Below are positions 1 to 8,452 of a stretch of 64,000 nt of DNA, piece after piece. The notes beneath the pieces were generated by a model that saw nothing but the letters and a program-made list of their open reading frames with translations, was not told where the DNA came from and did no database searches. The position numbers and the translations under genes are program-made. Positions within the stretch are counted from its first letter, which is position 1. The number at the start of each line of letters is the position of its first letter. Source of the DNA: an uncultured Bacteroides sp. (GTDB lineage: Bacteria; Bacteroidota; Bacteroidia; Bacteroidales; Bacteroidaceae); assembly GCA_944319875.1 (NCBI GenBank), contig CALUFR010000101.1:1-64000 (forward strand), given 5' to 3'.

Positions 1-72
1 TACCTGAGTGATTGGTTCTCCAACCATTGATTCTGAAACATCAATCAGAAAATATATCGGTAATCTTCTCAT
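1..72 (-). CDS. VWA (TerY-like) protein, N-terminal fragment cut by window edge
   Basis: The minus strand opens with ATG at 72 and stays open to base 1, giving 24 residues that begin MRRLPIYFLIDVSESM. This is nearly the same N-terminus as the two VWA proteins just upstream, with the metal-site DxSxS residues at D11, S13 and S15, but reading DVSES instead of DTSGS. It starts only 6 bases after the stop of the preceding VWA gene, so it is probably the next gene of the same operon. The product is probably a cytoplasmic TerY-like von Willebrand A domain protein. Only the start is visible, so length and any extra domains are unknown. Confidence 0.75.
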   Translation of the reverse strand, partial: MRRLPIYFLIDVSESMVGEPITQV

Positions 73-78
73 AAACAA

Positions 79-714
79 TTATATTACTATATTCACTTCC
101 ACAGGTGGTCCCGGCAATTCCAAAGAATCCGTTGTTCCAACACTTTTTCCTCCTACACCTATAACATCAGAAACCCACACAAAGAATTTCTTAAATGATG
201 TTGCGTCCATTGTATCAAGTGTAAACACCTGCTCTGTGAGTTTTTTTAGCGGTTCAATCTTTGCTTTGGGACCTGCAGCACAAGCAATTATGCTTGCAAA
301 ATTTTTATTTTTTACTTCAGGAATGATATTCTCATAAACCTGAATATCAGAGGGCTTGCCGTCTGTTAACACAAAGAGTAATGGACGCCAATCACCTTTT
401 TGTTCAAGTGTACCCTTTTGAACTTCTACTTCTATCCGATTACAAAGCATTTCCAATGCTTTGCCAAGAAACGTTGGACCAGAATCCGGCGTGATAATAT
501 TAGGGATCTGCAAGTCGGCAAGCTCGGTCAAAGGCAAAATCTGATTTACTTCCCTATCAAAAGTTATTATACTTATACAAACAGTTTCCAATGCATACGG
601 GTCTTGACGGAGAGTCGCAATCATATCGGATAAGCCGACCTTGACACTTTCTATCGGTTCTCCCTTCATAGACCCACTGGTATCAATCAATATATATACA
701 GGTAAATGTCTCAT
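79..714 (-). CDS. VWA domain protein, TerY-like
   Basis: A 211-residue protein that is essentially a single von Willebrand factor A domain without signal peptide. The metal-ion-dependent adhesion site is complete: D11-x-S13-x-S15, T81, and D118 in the TDG motif at 117-119. TerY-like VWA proteins accompany TerD proteins in tellurite/stress clusters and are thought to bridge metal-dependent protein complexes; the exact role is unknown. It is closely similar to the next gene upstream (777-1415), so it probably arose by tandem duplication. The gap to that gene is 62 bases. Start chosen at the only in-frame ATG that precedes the VWA core. Confidence 0.88.
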   Translation of the reverse strand: MRHLPVYILIDTSGSMKGEPIESVKVGLSDMIATLRQDPYALETVCISIITFDREVNQILPLTELADLQIPNIITPDSGPTFLGKALEMLCNRIEVEVQKGTLEQKGDWRPLLFVLTDGKPSDIQVYENIIPEVKNKNFASIIACAAGPKAKIEPLKKLTEQVFTLDTMDATSFKKFFVWVSDVIGVGGKSVGTTDSLELPGPPVEVNIVI

Positions 715-776
715 TCTTAATATTTTTTACAGCATAAGGTGGCACAAACAGTTTCGTACCACCTTACCATATCTCT

Positions 777-1415
777 TTACACAACGATATTTACTTCAGG
801 AGGTGGAGGCGGTAACTCGCTCATTGACGCAACATCGCCGTGAGTGTCCTCAACTTTTTGACTGCCTGTACTGATGCTTGCACTTACCCATTTGAAAAAC
901 GCTTTAATGGTTGCGCTATCAGCTGTATCAAGCTGAACGACATTTTCCGTAATTTGCTTTAACGTATTTGTGTTAGCACCTTGACCTGCAGCACAAGCTA
1001 CGACCATACCGAACTTTCTTTTTTCAAACTCGTTTAGTCCTTTTTGCAAATCATCCGTAGGCTCGCCATCTGTCATAAGAAAGACCAATGGTTTCCAATC
1101 ACCTTTTACTTCTTGTGTAGTCTTGACTATTTCGGTATCAACCTTCTGTGCAAGCAAAGTTAATGCTTCACCCAAAACGGTACAGCCACTTGCTTCAATT
1201 TGAGGCTGTTGAAAGGCCGACAATTCTGTAAGAGGTGTCACTTGTTGAGCCGTAGAGTTGAAAGTTATTATACTAATATAGGCTGTTTCAAGAGCATAGG
1301 GGTCTCCTCGTAATGTCGAAATAAGCGTCTGAACACCATTCTTGACTGCTTCTATCGGCTCACCATACATTGAACCAGATGTATCCAATAGTAGATAGAC
1401 GGGTAATCTTCTCAT
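777..1415 (-). CDS. VWA domain protein, TerY-like
   Basis: A 212-residue cytoplasmic VWA protein with the metal site D11-x-S13-x-S15 and the TDG motif at 115-117. The tail is rich in proline (ELPPPPPEVNIVV), and the neighbouring paralogue ends similarly, which suggests a conserved C-terminal binding peptide. Its ATG overlaps the stop of the TerD gene upstream by four bases (ATGA at 1415-1412), so translation of the two is probably coupled. As a TerY-type protein it likely forms a complex with the TerD proteins. The substrate or signal is not visible in the sequence. Confidence 0.88.
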   Translation of the reverse strand: MRRLPVYLLLDTSGSMYGEPIEAVKNGVQTLISTLRGDPYALETAYISIITFNSTAQQVTPLTELSAFQQPQIEASGCTVLGEALTLLAQKVDTEIVKTTQEVKGDWKPLVFLMTDGEPTDDLQKGLNEFEKRKFGMVVACAAGQGANTNTLKQITENVVQLDTADSATIKAFFKWVSASISTGSQKVEDTHGDVASMSELPPPPPEVNIVV

Positions 1416-2023
1416 AAATATTTTTGTTTAACAGTTTGCAAAGTGCTTTCAAAATCCCTGTCTTTTGTTGATTCACCAATGGCATTGAATTTCCATTCTC
1501 CATTACGTTTATAGAAAACCCCCATTACCATTGATACACTTCCTGCAAAAGTTGGGTCATTTGCAATATCATAAGTAGCAAATATTTCTCGTACTTTTGT
1601 AGGGGTACCTTCATAAATTCTAATTGATGCGAAGGGAATTAGTTTGAAATCTTGACCCCGGAAGCTGTTCAGCACAAAGGCTATTTTATCTGTTCGTGGA
1701 TTAACTTTGTGTAAATCAACAGTTATAACTTCATTATCTAATCCGTCGTCTCCATCCATGTCTCCTGTTAAATCATCGCCACTATGTTTAATTGCCCCAT
1801 CATTAGAAGCAAGATGCTTAAACCAAACCTTGTCAATGATATTTCCTTGAGCATCAAACTGGGCACAACTAGCATCTAAATCAACAGCTTCAGTTGTAGT
1901 GAAACCCAACCAATTTTTCTTCTTAATAGCGCCCCAATTGACACCCACACAGATGTTTTGCAACTTTGCTCCATTATCTTTTTCAAGATTAATGCGCTGT
2001 CCTTTTTCTAATTGTATTGCCAT
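1412..2023 (-). CDS. TerD family protein
   Basis: A 203-residue TerD-fold protein. The family signature is present: DLDAS at 48-52 and the acidic calcium-binding stretch SGDDLTGDMDGDDG at 81-94, followed by VDL and the IRIYEG strand. TerD proteins bind calcium and are tied to tellurite resistance, phage inhibition and other stress responses; a biochemical role is not settled. The C-terminal end (residues ~180-203) departs from the other TerD protein here. Its stop codon overlaps the start of the VWA gene. It lies 328 bases downstream of the other terD-like gene, an unusually long gap inside an operon. Confidence 0.92.
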   Translation of the reverse strand: MAIQLEKGQRINLEKDNGAKLQNICVGVNWGAIKKKNWLGFTTTEAVDLDASCAQFDAQGNIIDKVWFKHLASNDGAIKHSGDDLTGDMDGDDGLDNEVITVDLHKVNPRTDKIAFVLNSFRGQDFKLIPFASIRIYEGTPTKVREIFATYDIANDPTFAGSVSMVMGVFYKRNGEWKFNAIGESTKDRDFESTLQTVKQKYL

Positions 2024-2144
2024 AAAATATATTCATTATAAATCTGTTTACGATAATCCTTGCTTTTTAGTGAATAGTTAAATCCCCAACCATTATTATG
2101 TCACAATCTTTGCGCCCTGCATGAATGACATTTGTTTGAGAAAA

Positions 2145-2278
2145 TTACATTCTGTTAATCAAGACATCCTTTCCATCTCGCAATTCAAAAACATCCGAGA
2201 CCAAGTTCCATGAGCTCCCAAGAATCTGCTTCACAGAACTTCCTTATGCTGATTGGGATTTATGATGATTCCGCTCAT
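2145..2278 (-). pseudogene. Possible remnant of a small frameshifted gene between two terD-like genes
   Basis: The 328-base gap (2024-2351) between the terD-like genes holds no intact gene. On the minus strand an ATG at 2278 opens 15 residues (MSGIIINPNQHKEVL), then a stop; one frame over, coding-like sequence continues (VKQILGSSWNLVSDVF and onward) to a TAA at 2145-2147. Together they resemble one small protein broken by a single frameshift. I do not recognise a family. It could also be chance reading in an untranslated spacer. Confidence 0.2.
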
Positions 2279-2351
2279 AGAGAATCAGTTACCTTTATCA
2301 AGTTTTATGTGATGTTAGTTATTATTCTTCAATAAACTATTACAACCACTA

Positions 2352-2924
2352 TCACTCTTTAGTTTGTAGGCCATACTTGTGAACAAGCATTCGTAATCCA
2401 CCCTTATTACCAACACCCATTGCTTCAAATTTCCATTCGCCATTACGCCGATACAAACGCCCAAATTCAACTGCGGTCTCAATAGAGAAATCTTCATCTA
2501 AATCATAGCGGGCAATTTCTTCATTAGTAATGGAATTATAAATACGTATATAAGAATTATGTACTTGCCCAAAATTTTGCTTCCTTTCATCTGCTTTATA
2601 AATTGTGGCAGTAAAAAGTATTTCTTGAATAGAAGAGTCTACCTTTTGTAAATCAACATTTAAAGTTTCATCATCCCCACCGTCACTATTACCACCAGTA
2701 GTGTCATCGCCTGTAGATTCCACGGCACCATCTGGAGATTTCAAGTTTCTATAATAAACAAAAAAATCTTCATTAGGAACTTTCCTATTTTTATCTAACA
2801 TAAATGCAGAAGCATCCAAATCGAAATCAAACCCAGAACCTTCATTCGGATCCCATCCGAGACCTACACTAACTTTAGACAGGCCTATGCCTATCCGCTG
2901 TCCTTTTTCTAATGTTATTGCCAT
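2352..2924 (-). CDS. TerD family protein
   Basis: A 190-residue TerD protein with DLDAS at 35-39 and the acidic calcium-binding loop STGDDTTGGNSDGGDD at 71-86. Residues 155-172 hold the usual closing strand RLYRRNGEWKFEAMG. It has the usual length of the family and no signal peptide. It is the second gene of the Ter cluster, 112 bases after the TerB-like gene. The two TerD proteins share the first ten residues almost exactly (MAI-LEKGQR) but differ elsewhere, so they are diverged paralogues and not recent copies. Confidence 0.93.
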   Translation of the reverse strand: MAITLEKGQRIGIGLSKVSVGLGWDPNEGSGFDFDLDASAFMLDKNRKVPNEDFFVYYRNLKSPDGAVESTGDDTTGGNSDGGDDETLNVDLQKVDSSIQEILFTATIYKADERKQNFGQVHNSYIRIYNSITNEEIARYDLDEDFSIETAVEFGRLYRRNGEWKFEAMGVGNKGGLRMLVHKYGLQTKE

Positions 2925-3036
2925 AATTTTAACTATTTAATTTTTTATGCTAAGTTAGGCAATAAACATCTGGTTTATAATAATCTGCAAGATTACACCC
3001 GATAAAAGAAAGAATCATCTATAAAAGATTGCAAGA

Positions 3037-4434
3037 TTATAAGGCCAATACCCGACTCCAAAAAACAGAGTCCTCAAAACGGCAAATTTGCTTTGTTTGC
3101 ATATCGTAACATAGACATAACTCTGGAGGAATAGCAACACAGTAATTGCCAAAAAGATTGCGTTGCACTAAATAGTCATCCGCATTGCTTAAAAATTCTC
3201 CGATTTGGCGAAATTGTTGTTTTATAAAACTCAACATGGGCAACCGGTTTTCCGAAAGACATATTTTAGGGGCACGAGATTTATCGCCGCCAAAACCTTC
3301 ATAAATCATTTCATACTTTAGCTGTATGAGTTGCATACGATGGTCAAATTTTTTTAGAGCCTTAGCATTTTCCGGTTTGCTGAAATTTATTCCACCACTT
3401 CCAGATTCCAACAAGAACAAGGCATACAAAGCCTTCTCCCTTCTATGAAGTTTTGATAACTTTATTTCGGCCTCAGGTAAGAGAATATCACCATGAAGTA
3501 GGTCTATAACAACACTGCTCCTAATACCTTTTCTATCTGTAAATATATCAAATACCTGCTTGTAGTAACCGCGATAAACAAATCTTTCCTTACCTTCAAA
3601 AGAAGGATTTAATACTCTTGGTTTATACAACTTCATAAACAGATCTGTAAAATCCCTTGCAATATTGAGAGCTTCCTTTTCGAGAGTAATCAATAGAAAA
3701 TTTGAGTAGATTTTTCCTTCAACAAACGAATCATTTATACATAAAAGCATCGACGGTAATGATTCATCCAAGTCTTTGAGATTCATTTTTCCAACAATAC
3801 CTTCCTTGCAAAAATCAGATGTATTCAACGAGGTTAACTGCCGTATCATATCTCCCATCTGTTTCTCTGAAATTTTAGGATATAAAAAAGAAAGTAACGA
3901 CAATAATTTACTATGTGACAATGATTTATAATGTTCGCACACCTTTGGGAGATAAACGAAATTCAAGCCTATCAATCGGAATTCATTGGATATTTCTCTA
4001 TATGCATCAGAAATTTCTTTATTTGCCTCCTTGTAATATTCTCCCTCAATATAAAGTATCTGTGATTTTTCAGCTAATGTATTACTTGGTAAAACAGTCG
4101 AATATATTTCCGCACGTGTGAAATGTTTTTCAGACAAGCAAGCTATTATGGCAAGCACTATAAGTCCTTCCTCTCTACTAAAAGCGTTGTCCGACAATGC
4201 CAAATTGTAAAAATCTCCAATAATGTCATGAATTAGGCTTGGTGACAAATTTTTTAGCAAACAGACTGCATTGGATAAAGTCATGGAATCGCCCATAGCT
4301 TCATCATCTTTCGTTATGCGGTACTTAGCTTTAATTTCATCCAAGTAATCAATTTCTCGTAAATCGATGATAGAATCAGCTTTTACGATGTCTGAAACTA
4401 TCCGCATAATACCAGCACGTTCATTCTGCTTCAT
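3037..4434 (-). CDS. TerB-like N-terminal domain protein of unknown function
   Basis: A 465-residue cytoplasmic protein. The first ~105 residues look like a TerB-type all-helical domain: VKADSIIDLREIDYL near residue 17 and ALSDNAFSREEGLIV near residue 80, both acidic helix pairs typical of that fold. The remaining ~350 residues are helical and I do not recognise them. It is the first gene of the minus-strand Ter cluster, so it probably acts with the TerD and VWA proteins downstream. Start is the first ATG; a second ATG lies nine codons in. Composition is AT-rich, like the rest of the cluster and unlike the uronate genes beyond it. Confidence 0.7.
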   Translation of the reverse strand: MKQNERAGIMRIVSDIVKADSIIDLREIDYLDEIKAKYRITKDDEAMGDSMTLSNAVCLLKNLSPSLIHDIIGDFYNLALSDNAFSREEGLIVLAIIACLSEKHFTRAEIYSTVLPSNTLAEKSQILYIEGEYYKEANKEISDAYREISNEFRLIGLNFVYLPKVCEHYKSLSHSKLLSLLSFLYPKISEKQMGDMIRQLTSLNTSDFCKEGIVGKMNLKDLDESLPSMLLCINDSFVEGKIYSNFLLITLEKEALNIARDFTDLFMKLYKPRVLNPSFEGKERFVYRGYYKQVFDIFTDRKGIRSSVVIDLLHGDILLPEAEIKLSKLHRREKALYALFLLESGSGGINFSKPENAKALKKFDHRMQLIQLKYEMIYEGFGGDKSRAPKICLSENRLPMLSFIKQQFRQIGEFLSNADDYLVQRNLFGNYCVAIPPELCLCYDMQTKQICRFEDSVFWSRVLAL

Positions 4435-4895
4435 TGCCGAGCAAAAGTGCGGACTTGATTCCCGGCAAGCCAGCTGTTACACACAAAAGTTTAGGCAAAA
4501 GAAAAGCGTGGGAATCATGCTTGTCACTCGTCCCACACATAGAGGCTCTGGCATCGCCCTGTTAGTCGAAACGAGCAACGCCGAAGCCCACGCCGATATG
4601 CATATAAACGAACATGATGCAAACAACCGTCAAGATCTGCCTGCATACAATCAATCGGATATAACATACCCATGGACATCTACCGTTGCTTTGAATTTGA
4701 CTAACAATTCGAAACTGCCAGATTTCTATGTGTCAAGAACAAAGCGTCAAGTAAACGCCTTCACATTTACCAGTCCTCAATCCCTTCCAATAGCCCGCTG
4801 CCACACGTTTTATACGTATTCAAGCCCGGCGTGAGCATTTCCCATTCACATCCATAATAAAAGGATTGCTTTTGAAAAATCGGTGAGGACTGTCG

Positions 4896-4925
4896 CAAAG
4901 ATAACTATTTGGAAGCTAAATCAAA
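4896..4925 (-). promoter_or_regulatory. Candidate Bacteroidetes promoter, minus strand
   Basis: Read on the minus strand: TTTG at 4925-4922, an 18-base gap, then TATCTTTG at 4903-4896. This fits the Bacteroidetes consensus. It points toward the TerB-like gene, whose start is about 460 bases downstream, with no other gene between. Confidence 0.5.
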
Positions 4926-4980
4926 AAAAATGGGGAAAAAAAAACGAGCCAGTTCTCACGAACCACTCGCCTCCGAGTAT

Positions 4981-5004
4981 AAGAAAAGCCTTTTGGCTTT
5001 TCTT
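4981..5004. terminator. Terminator-like hairpin
   Basis: A perfect ten-base stem (AAGAAAAGCC / GGCTTTTCTT) with a TTTT loop, followed on the plus strand by ATTTTTC. It is preceded by a small ACTCG-CCTC-CGAGT hairpin. No upstream plus-strand gene is apparent, so it may end an unrecognised small RNA or run-through transcription. Confidence 0.5.
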
Positions 5005-5261
5005 ATTTTTCTTGCATCGTTGTTATCCAAAAATCAATCTTAAAAAACTTACATCAAAAAACTTAATACACGATGAAAACTCACTTAAATAGCCTATGAA
5101 AAAATTTTTCAACTAATTACCTATGAAAAAGAAGTAGTTTCACAACCACAGTGCAAAGGTACGAAATCTTCTCTAACCTGCAATAAAACGGCTCGAAAAA
5201 ACCTGTTATATAACATATTTTCCAACTTCAACAGGGTTATTCACAAAATCAATGGCACTCC

Positions 5262-5307
5262 CGCAAAAAACAAACCACCGGAGCATCTGAAAACAGTGCC
5301 CCGATGG
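5262..5307 (-). terminator. Rho-independent terminator of the kdgK-eda operon
   Basis: On the minus strand an 11-base GC-rich stem (CCATCGGGGCA / TGCTCCGGTGG, two G-T pairs, arms at 5297-5307 and 5275-5285) is followed by TTTGTTTTTTG. It lies 47 bases after the eda stop codon. Confidence 0.8.
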
Positions 5308-5353
5308 TTGTCCCCTTAAACACCTTTAAACAAAATGAATATCGTATTTACAC

Positions 5354-6022
5354 TTACTTTCTTGCTTCGGCAATATAGCCCAAAGCTTCTTTACACTTCT
5401 CGGTGACATACGTCCAGTCCTCAGCGGCGACTTTGTCTTTCGGGAAGAGCTTAGAACCCATTCCGACGCAGAATACACCCGCCTTAATCCAAGAAGTCAA
5501 GTTCTCCTGAGTAGGCTCGACACCACCGGTCACCATCAGTTTGGACCAAGGCATCGGAGCCAGCAAGCCTTTCACAAGCTTCGGTCCAAGTACGTCGCCC
5601 GGGAAAATCTTGCAAAGATCGCAACCCACTTCCTGCGCAAAACCTACTTCGGACACGCTACCGCAACCCGGTGTATAGGGCACCAGACGACGGTTGCATA
5701 CCTTTGCAATTTCAGGATTGAACAACGGACCTACTACAAAGTTGGCTCCCAACTGGATGTAAAGAGAAGCCGTTGCAGGATCTACAATGGAACCTACGCC
5801 CATCGCCATTTCAGTACATTCCTTAGCCGCAAATTTCACCACCTCGGCGAAGACCTCGTGGGCAAAGTCACCGCGGTTCGTAAATTCAAAAGCACGGACA
5901 CCACCGTCGTAGCATGCTTTCACTACTTTCTTTGCCACTTCCGCATCCTTGTGATAAAACACAGGAACCATGCCGGTCGAACCTATCTTGTTCAATACGG
6001 CTATCTTATCGAATTTTGCCAT
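5354..6022 (-). CDS. eda: KDPG / KHG aldolase
   Basis: A 222-residue cytoplasmic class I aldolase that splits 2-keto-3-deoxy-6-phosphogluconate into pyruvate and glyceraldehyde-3-phosphate, and usually also 4-hydroxy-2-oxoglutarate. The Schiff-base lysine is K138 in [10 protein letters not shown], and E46 in FEFTNRG matches the catalytic glutamate of the family. Length is that of a typical Eda. It follows kdgK by 39 bases in the same transcript and supplies the last step of the uronate branch whose earlier step (uxaA) sits across the divergent promoter. A terminator follows. Confidence 0.95.
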   Translation of the reverse strand: MAKFDKIAVLNKIGSTGMVPVFYHKDAEVAKKVVKACYDGGVRAFEFTNRGDFAHEVFAEVVKFAAKECTEMAMGVGSIVDPATASLYIQLGANFVVGPLFNPEIAKVCNRRLVPYTPGCGSVSEVGFAQEVGCDLCKIFPGDVLGPKLVKGLLAPMPWSKLMVTGGVEPTQENLTSWIKAGVFCVGMGSKLFPKDKVAAEDWTYVTEKCKEALGYIAEARK

Positions 6023-6061
6023 TATCGTCTTTATTTTTAGATAAACAATTGATGAATACTT

Positions 6062-7087
6062 TTATCGCTGCACGCGTCCGCTGGCGTCACCACCTGCCAA
6101 CGCTTCCACTTCTTCAGCCGAAACGAGGTTGAAGTCACCGTTGATGGTGTGCTTCAAAGCCGATGCAGCCACCGCAAATTCCAGCGCTTCACCCTGGGTA
6201 GCCTTCGTCAGCAAGCCATGGATGATACCGCCCGAGAAAGAGTCGCCGCCACCCACGCGGTCTACAATGGGGTTGATGTCGTAACGCTTGGATTCATAGA
6301 ATTCTTCACCATTATAAATCATGGCTTTCCAGCCGTTATGACTGGCCGAGAAAGATTCACGCAAGGTAGAGATGACATATTTGAAGCCGAATTCCTTGGC
6401 CATGGCCTTGAAGATGCCCTTGTAGCCTTCAGCGTCAGTTTTTCCGCCTTCTACGTCGGCATCGGGTTTGAATCCCAGACACAGTTCAGCATCCTCCTCA
6501 TTACCGATACATACATCTACATATTTCATCAGAGGCTTCATGATGGACTGAGCTTTTTCCTTTGTCCACAGTTTCTTACGGAAATTCAGGTCGACAGAAA
6601 CGGTCACACCGTGACGCTTGGCAGCTTCGCAGGCCAGACGGGTCAGTTCAGCAGCCTTGTCGGAAATGGCCGGCGTGATGCCCGACCAGTGGAACCAGTC
6701 AGCGCCCTCCATGATGGCATCAAAATCGAAGTCAGAAGCATCAGCTTCAGCTATTGCGGAATGAGCACGATCATAAATTACCTTGCTGGGACGCATAGAT
6801 GCACCGGTCTCCAGATAGTAGATACCGACACGGTCACCGCCACGGGCGATGAAGTCCGTCTTCACACCATATTTACGCAGTGCGTTGACAGCCGACTGAC
6901 CGATTTCGTGTTTCGGGAGTTTGGTTACGAAATAAGCATCATGGCCATAGTTGGCGCAACTGACAGCTACATTGGCCTCACCACCACCGTACACAACGTC
7001 AAAAGAATCTGACTGTACAAAACGGGTATTACCCGGAGTGGATAATCTCAACATGATTTCACCAAGGGTTACGACTTTCTTTCCCAT
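6062..7087 (-). CDS. kdgK: 2-keto-3-deoxygluconate kinase (PfkB family)
   Basis: A 341-residue sugar kinase of the ribokinase/PfkB family. The N-terminal substrate-binding motif YGGGEANVAVS is at 33-43, and the C-terminal PfkB signature DRVGGGDSFSGG at 276-287 holds the catalytic aspartate D282. Pairing with eda identifies the substrate as 2-keto-3-deoxygluconate, which it phosphorylates to KDPG with ATP. It is first in the minus-strand operon, with its ATG about 140 bases after the promoter at 7229-7257. Fructokinase specificity is the main alternative but the context argues against it. Confidence 0.93.
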   Translation of the reverse strand: MGKKVVTLGEIMLRLSTPGNTRFVQSDSFDVVYGGGEANVAVSCANYGHDAYFVTKLPKHEIGQSAVNALRKYGVKTDFIARGGDRVGIYYLETGASMRPSKVIYDRAHSAIAEADASDFDFDAIMEGADWFHWSGITPAISDKAAELTRLACEAAKRHGVTVSVDLNFRKKLWTKEKAQSIMKPLMKYVDVCIGNEEDAELCLGFKPDADVEGGKTDAEGYKGIFKAMAKEFGFKYVISTLRESFSASHNGWKAMIYNGEEFYESKRYDINPIVDRVGGGDSFSGGIIHGLLTKATQGEALEFAVAASALKHTINGDFNLVSAEEVEALAGGDASGRVQR

Positions 7088-7215
7088 AATCTTTATTTTT
7101 TAATTTAGATAATGAATAATTGTTTCCTTTCAAATTATAACCAATCTGTTTTATCAACAGATAAAGTCCTGAAACTATGGAAGTAAGGATTAAAAAATAC
7201 CCGTTCTTCATAGTT

Positions 7216-7231
7216 CCGTGTGCGGGCACAA
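7216..7231. promoter_or_regulatory. Candidate operator 1 of the uronate locus
   Basis: CCGTGTGCGGGCACAA contains perfect TGTGC / GCACA half-sites around two bases. It matches the site at 7298-7313 at 11 of 16 positions and overlaps the minus-strand -7 element. A LacI-family regulator is encoded 135 bases away, so binding by that regulator is a reasonable inference. Confidence 0.45.
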
Positions 7232-7257
7232 AGATACAACAATTTTTGGAATACAAA
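7229..7257 (-). promoter_or_regulatory. Promoter of kdgK-eda
   Basis: Minus strand: TTTG at 7257-7254, a 17-base gap, TATCTTTG at 7236-7229. It overlaps the divergent promoter of the regulator gene, so the two polymerases should compete. Confidence 0.7.
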
Positions 7258-7274
7258 AAATTATCATATATTTG
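7245..7274 (+). promoter_or_regulatory. Promoter of the LacI-type regulator, uxaA and antiporter genes
   Basis: TTTG at 7245-7248, an 18-base gap, and TATATTTG at 7267-7274. Transcription would begin near 7280 and run through the candidate operator at 7298-7313. Confidence 0.7.
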
Positions 7275-7297
7275 TATCGAGAATATTAAGATTATTA

Positions 7298-7313
7298 TTG
7301 TGTACGCACACAA
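7298..7313. promoter_or_regulatory. Candidate operator 2 of the uronate locus
   Basis: TTGTGTACGCACACAA has perfect six-base arms (TTGTGT / ACACAA) around four bases. It lies just downstream of the plus-strand promoter, a usual position for repression, and is 82 bases centre to centre from the similar site at 7216-7231. Confidence 0.5.
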
Positions 7314-7366
7314 GAATAGTAGAAAAACTCAGTTTCATCAGACTCACGGAAACGGTTATTGAACAA

Positions 7367-8422
7367 ATGAGCAGAATTAGAATTAAAGACATAGCACAAA
7401 TGGCCAATGTATCGGTAGGCACGGTGGACCGCGTCCTGCACGGCCGAAGCGGCGTTTCCGAAGACAGCCGCAAACGCGTGGAAGAAATACTGAAACAACT
7501 GGATTATCAACCAAACATGTACGCCAGCGCATTGGCCTCGAACAAGAAATATACGTATGCATGCCTGCTGCCGCAACACGAGACCGGAGAATACTGGACA
7601 GCAGTGGAAGCCGGCATCCTGGAAGCGACGGCCACCTATTCGGACTTCAACATCCAGGCTCATCTGTCCTATTATGACCCTTACGACTACCTTTCATTCG
7701 GACAAGCGGCCCAACTCATCGTGGACGCCCATCCGGACGGTGTACTCTTCGCCCCTACCGCACCTCAATACACACAGCCATTCACCGAGGCATTGAACCG
7801 GTTGAATATACCTTATATATATATAGATTCCAACATTAAGGAACAACCGGCTCTTTCTTTCTTCGGACAGAACTCTCATCAGAGTGGACACTTCGCCGCG
7901 CGAATGCTGATGCTCCTGGCCGGAAAGGGTGCACAGGAAATAGCCATCTTCCGAAAAATAAACGAAGGCATCGTAGGCTCCAACCAACAGGAGCGCCGCG
8001 AGATAGGATTTCGTGAATACATGAAGCTTCACCATCCCGACTGCCATATCTGGGAACTCGACCTCCATGCCAAACGCGACGGAGAAGACGCCCTGATGCT
8101 GGATGATTTCTTTGCCGCACATCCCACCCTGAAGAATGGCATCACCTTCAATTCAAAAGCCTACATCATCGGCGAATATCTGCAAAAAAAGCAGATTACC
8201 GACTTCAACCTGATGGGGTACGACCTGCTGCAACGCAACGTGGAATGCTTGAAACAAGGAAGCATCTTCTTCCTCATAGCGCAGCAACCCACTCTGCAAG
8301 GTTTCAACGGCATCAAGTTCCTCTGTGACCATCTGATTTTGAAAAAAGAAGTCTCACCCGTCAACTTCATGCCCATTGACCTGCTGACCAAAGAAAACAT
8401 TGATTTCTACTGTAACCGATAA
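7367..8422 (+). CDS. LacI-family transcriptional regulator of uronate catabolism
   Basis: A 351-residue regulator. Residues 4-50 form the LacI helix-turn-helix and hinge (IKDIAQMANVSVGTVDRVLHG), followed by a periplasmic-binding-protein-like sugar domain to the end. I start at ATG 7367 because the domain begins three residues later; a longer open frame reaches upstream to 7220 but would run through the promoter. It lies between kdgK-eda and uxaA and most likely senses a uronate or KDG-type intermediate and controls both directions from the operator-like palindromes. Glucuronate/KDG specificity is inferred from context only. Confidence 0.9.
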   Translation: MSRIRIKDIAQMANVSVGTVDRVLHGRSGVSEDSRKRVEEILKQLDYQPNMYASALASNKKYTYACLLPQHETGEYWTAVEAGILEATATYSDFNIQAHLSYYDPYDYLSFGQAAQLIVDAHPDGVLFAPTAPQYTQPFTEALNRLNIPYIYIDSNIKEQPALSFFGQNSHQSGHFAARMLMLLAGKGAQEIAIFRKINEGIVGSNQQERREIGFREYMKLHHPDCHIWELDLHAKRDGEDALMLDDFFAAHPTLKNGITFNSKAYIIGEYLQKKQITDFNLMGYDLLQRNVECLKQGSIFFLIAQQPTLQGFNGIKFLCDHLILKKEVSPVNFMPIDLLTKENIDFYCNR

Positions 8423-8452
8423 ACAAACCAACTATTTTTCCGACATGCAATT

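Larger units (their letters stand above)
4435..5261. other. Long gene-free region upstream of the Ter cluster
   Basis: More than 800 bases without a convincing gene. The open frame at 4367-4834 (+) overlaps the TerB-like gene start and has no coding character. Visible elements are a promoter-like pair on the minus strand near 4896-4925 and a strong hairpin at 4981-5004. If that promoter drives the Ter cluster, the transcript would carry a leader of about 450 bases, which is more GC-rich than the genes it precedes and could hold a structured RNA. I do not recognise a known RNA family here. Confidence 0.5.

Noticed and set aside
4367..4834. 155-codon plus-strand open frame
   Set aside because: Overlaps the start of the TerB-like gene on the other strand and shows no protein-like composition.
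4435..4900. tmRNA or RNase P RNA gene
   Set aside because: The region looks structured, but the conserved 5' and 3' sequences of tmRNA and the universal core of RNase P RNA are not there.
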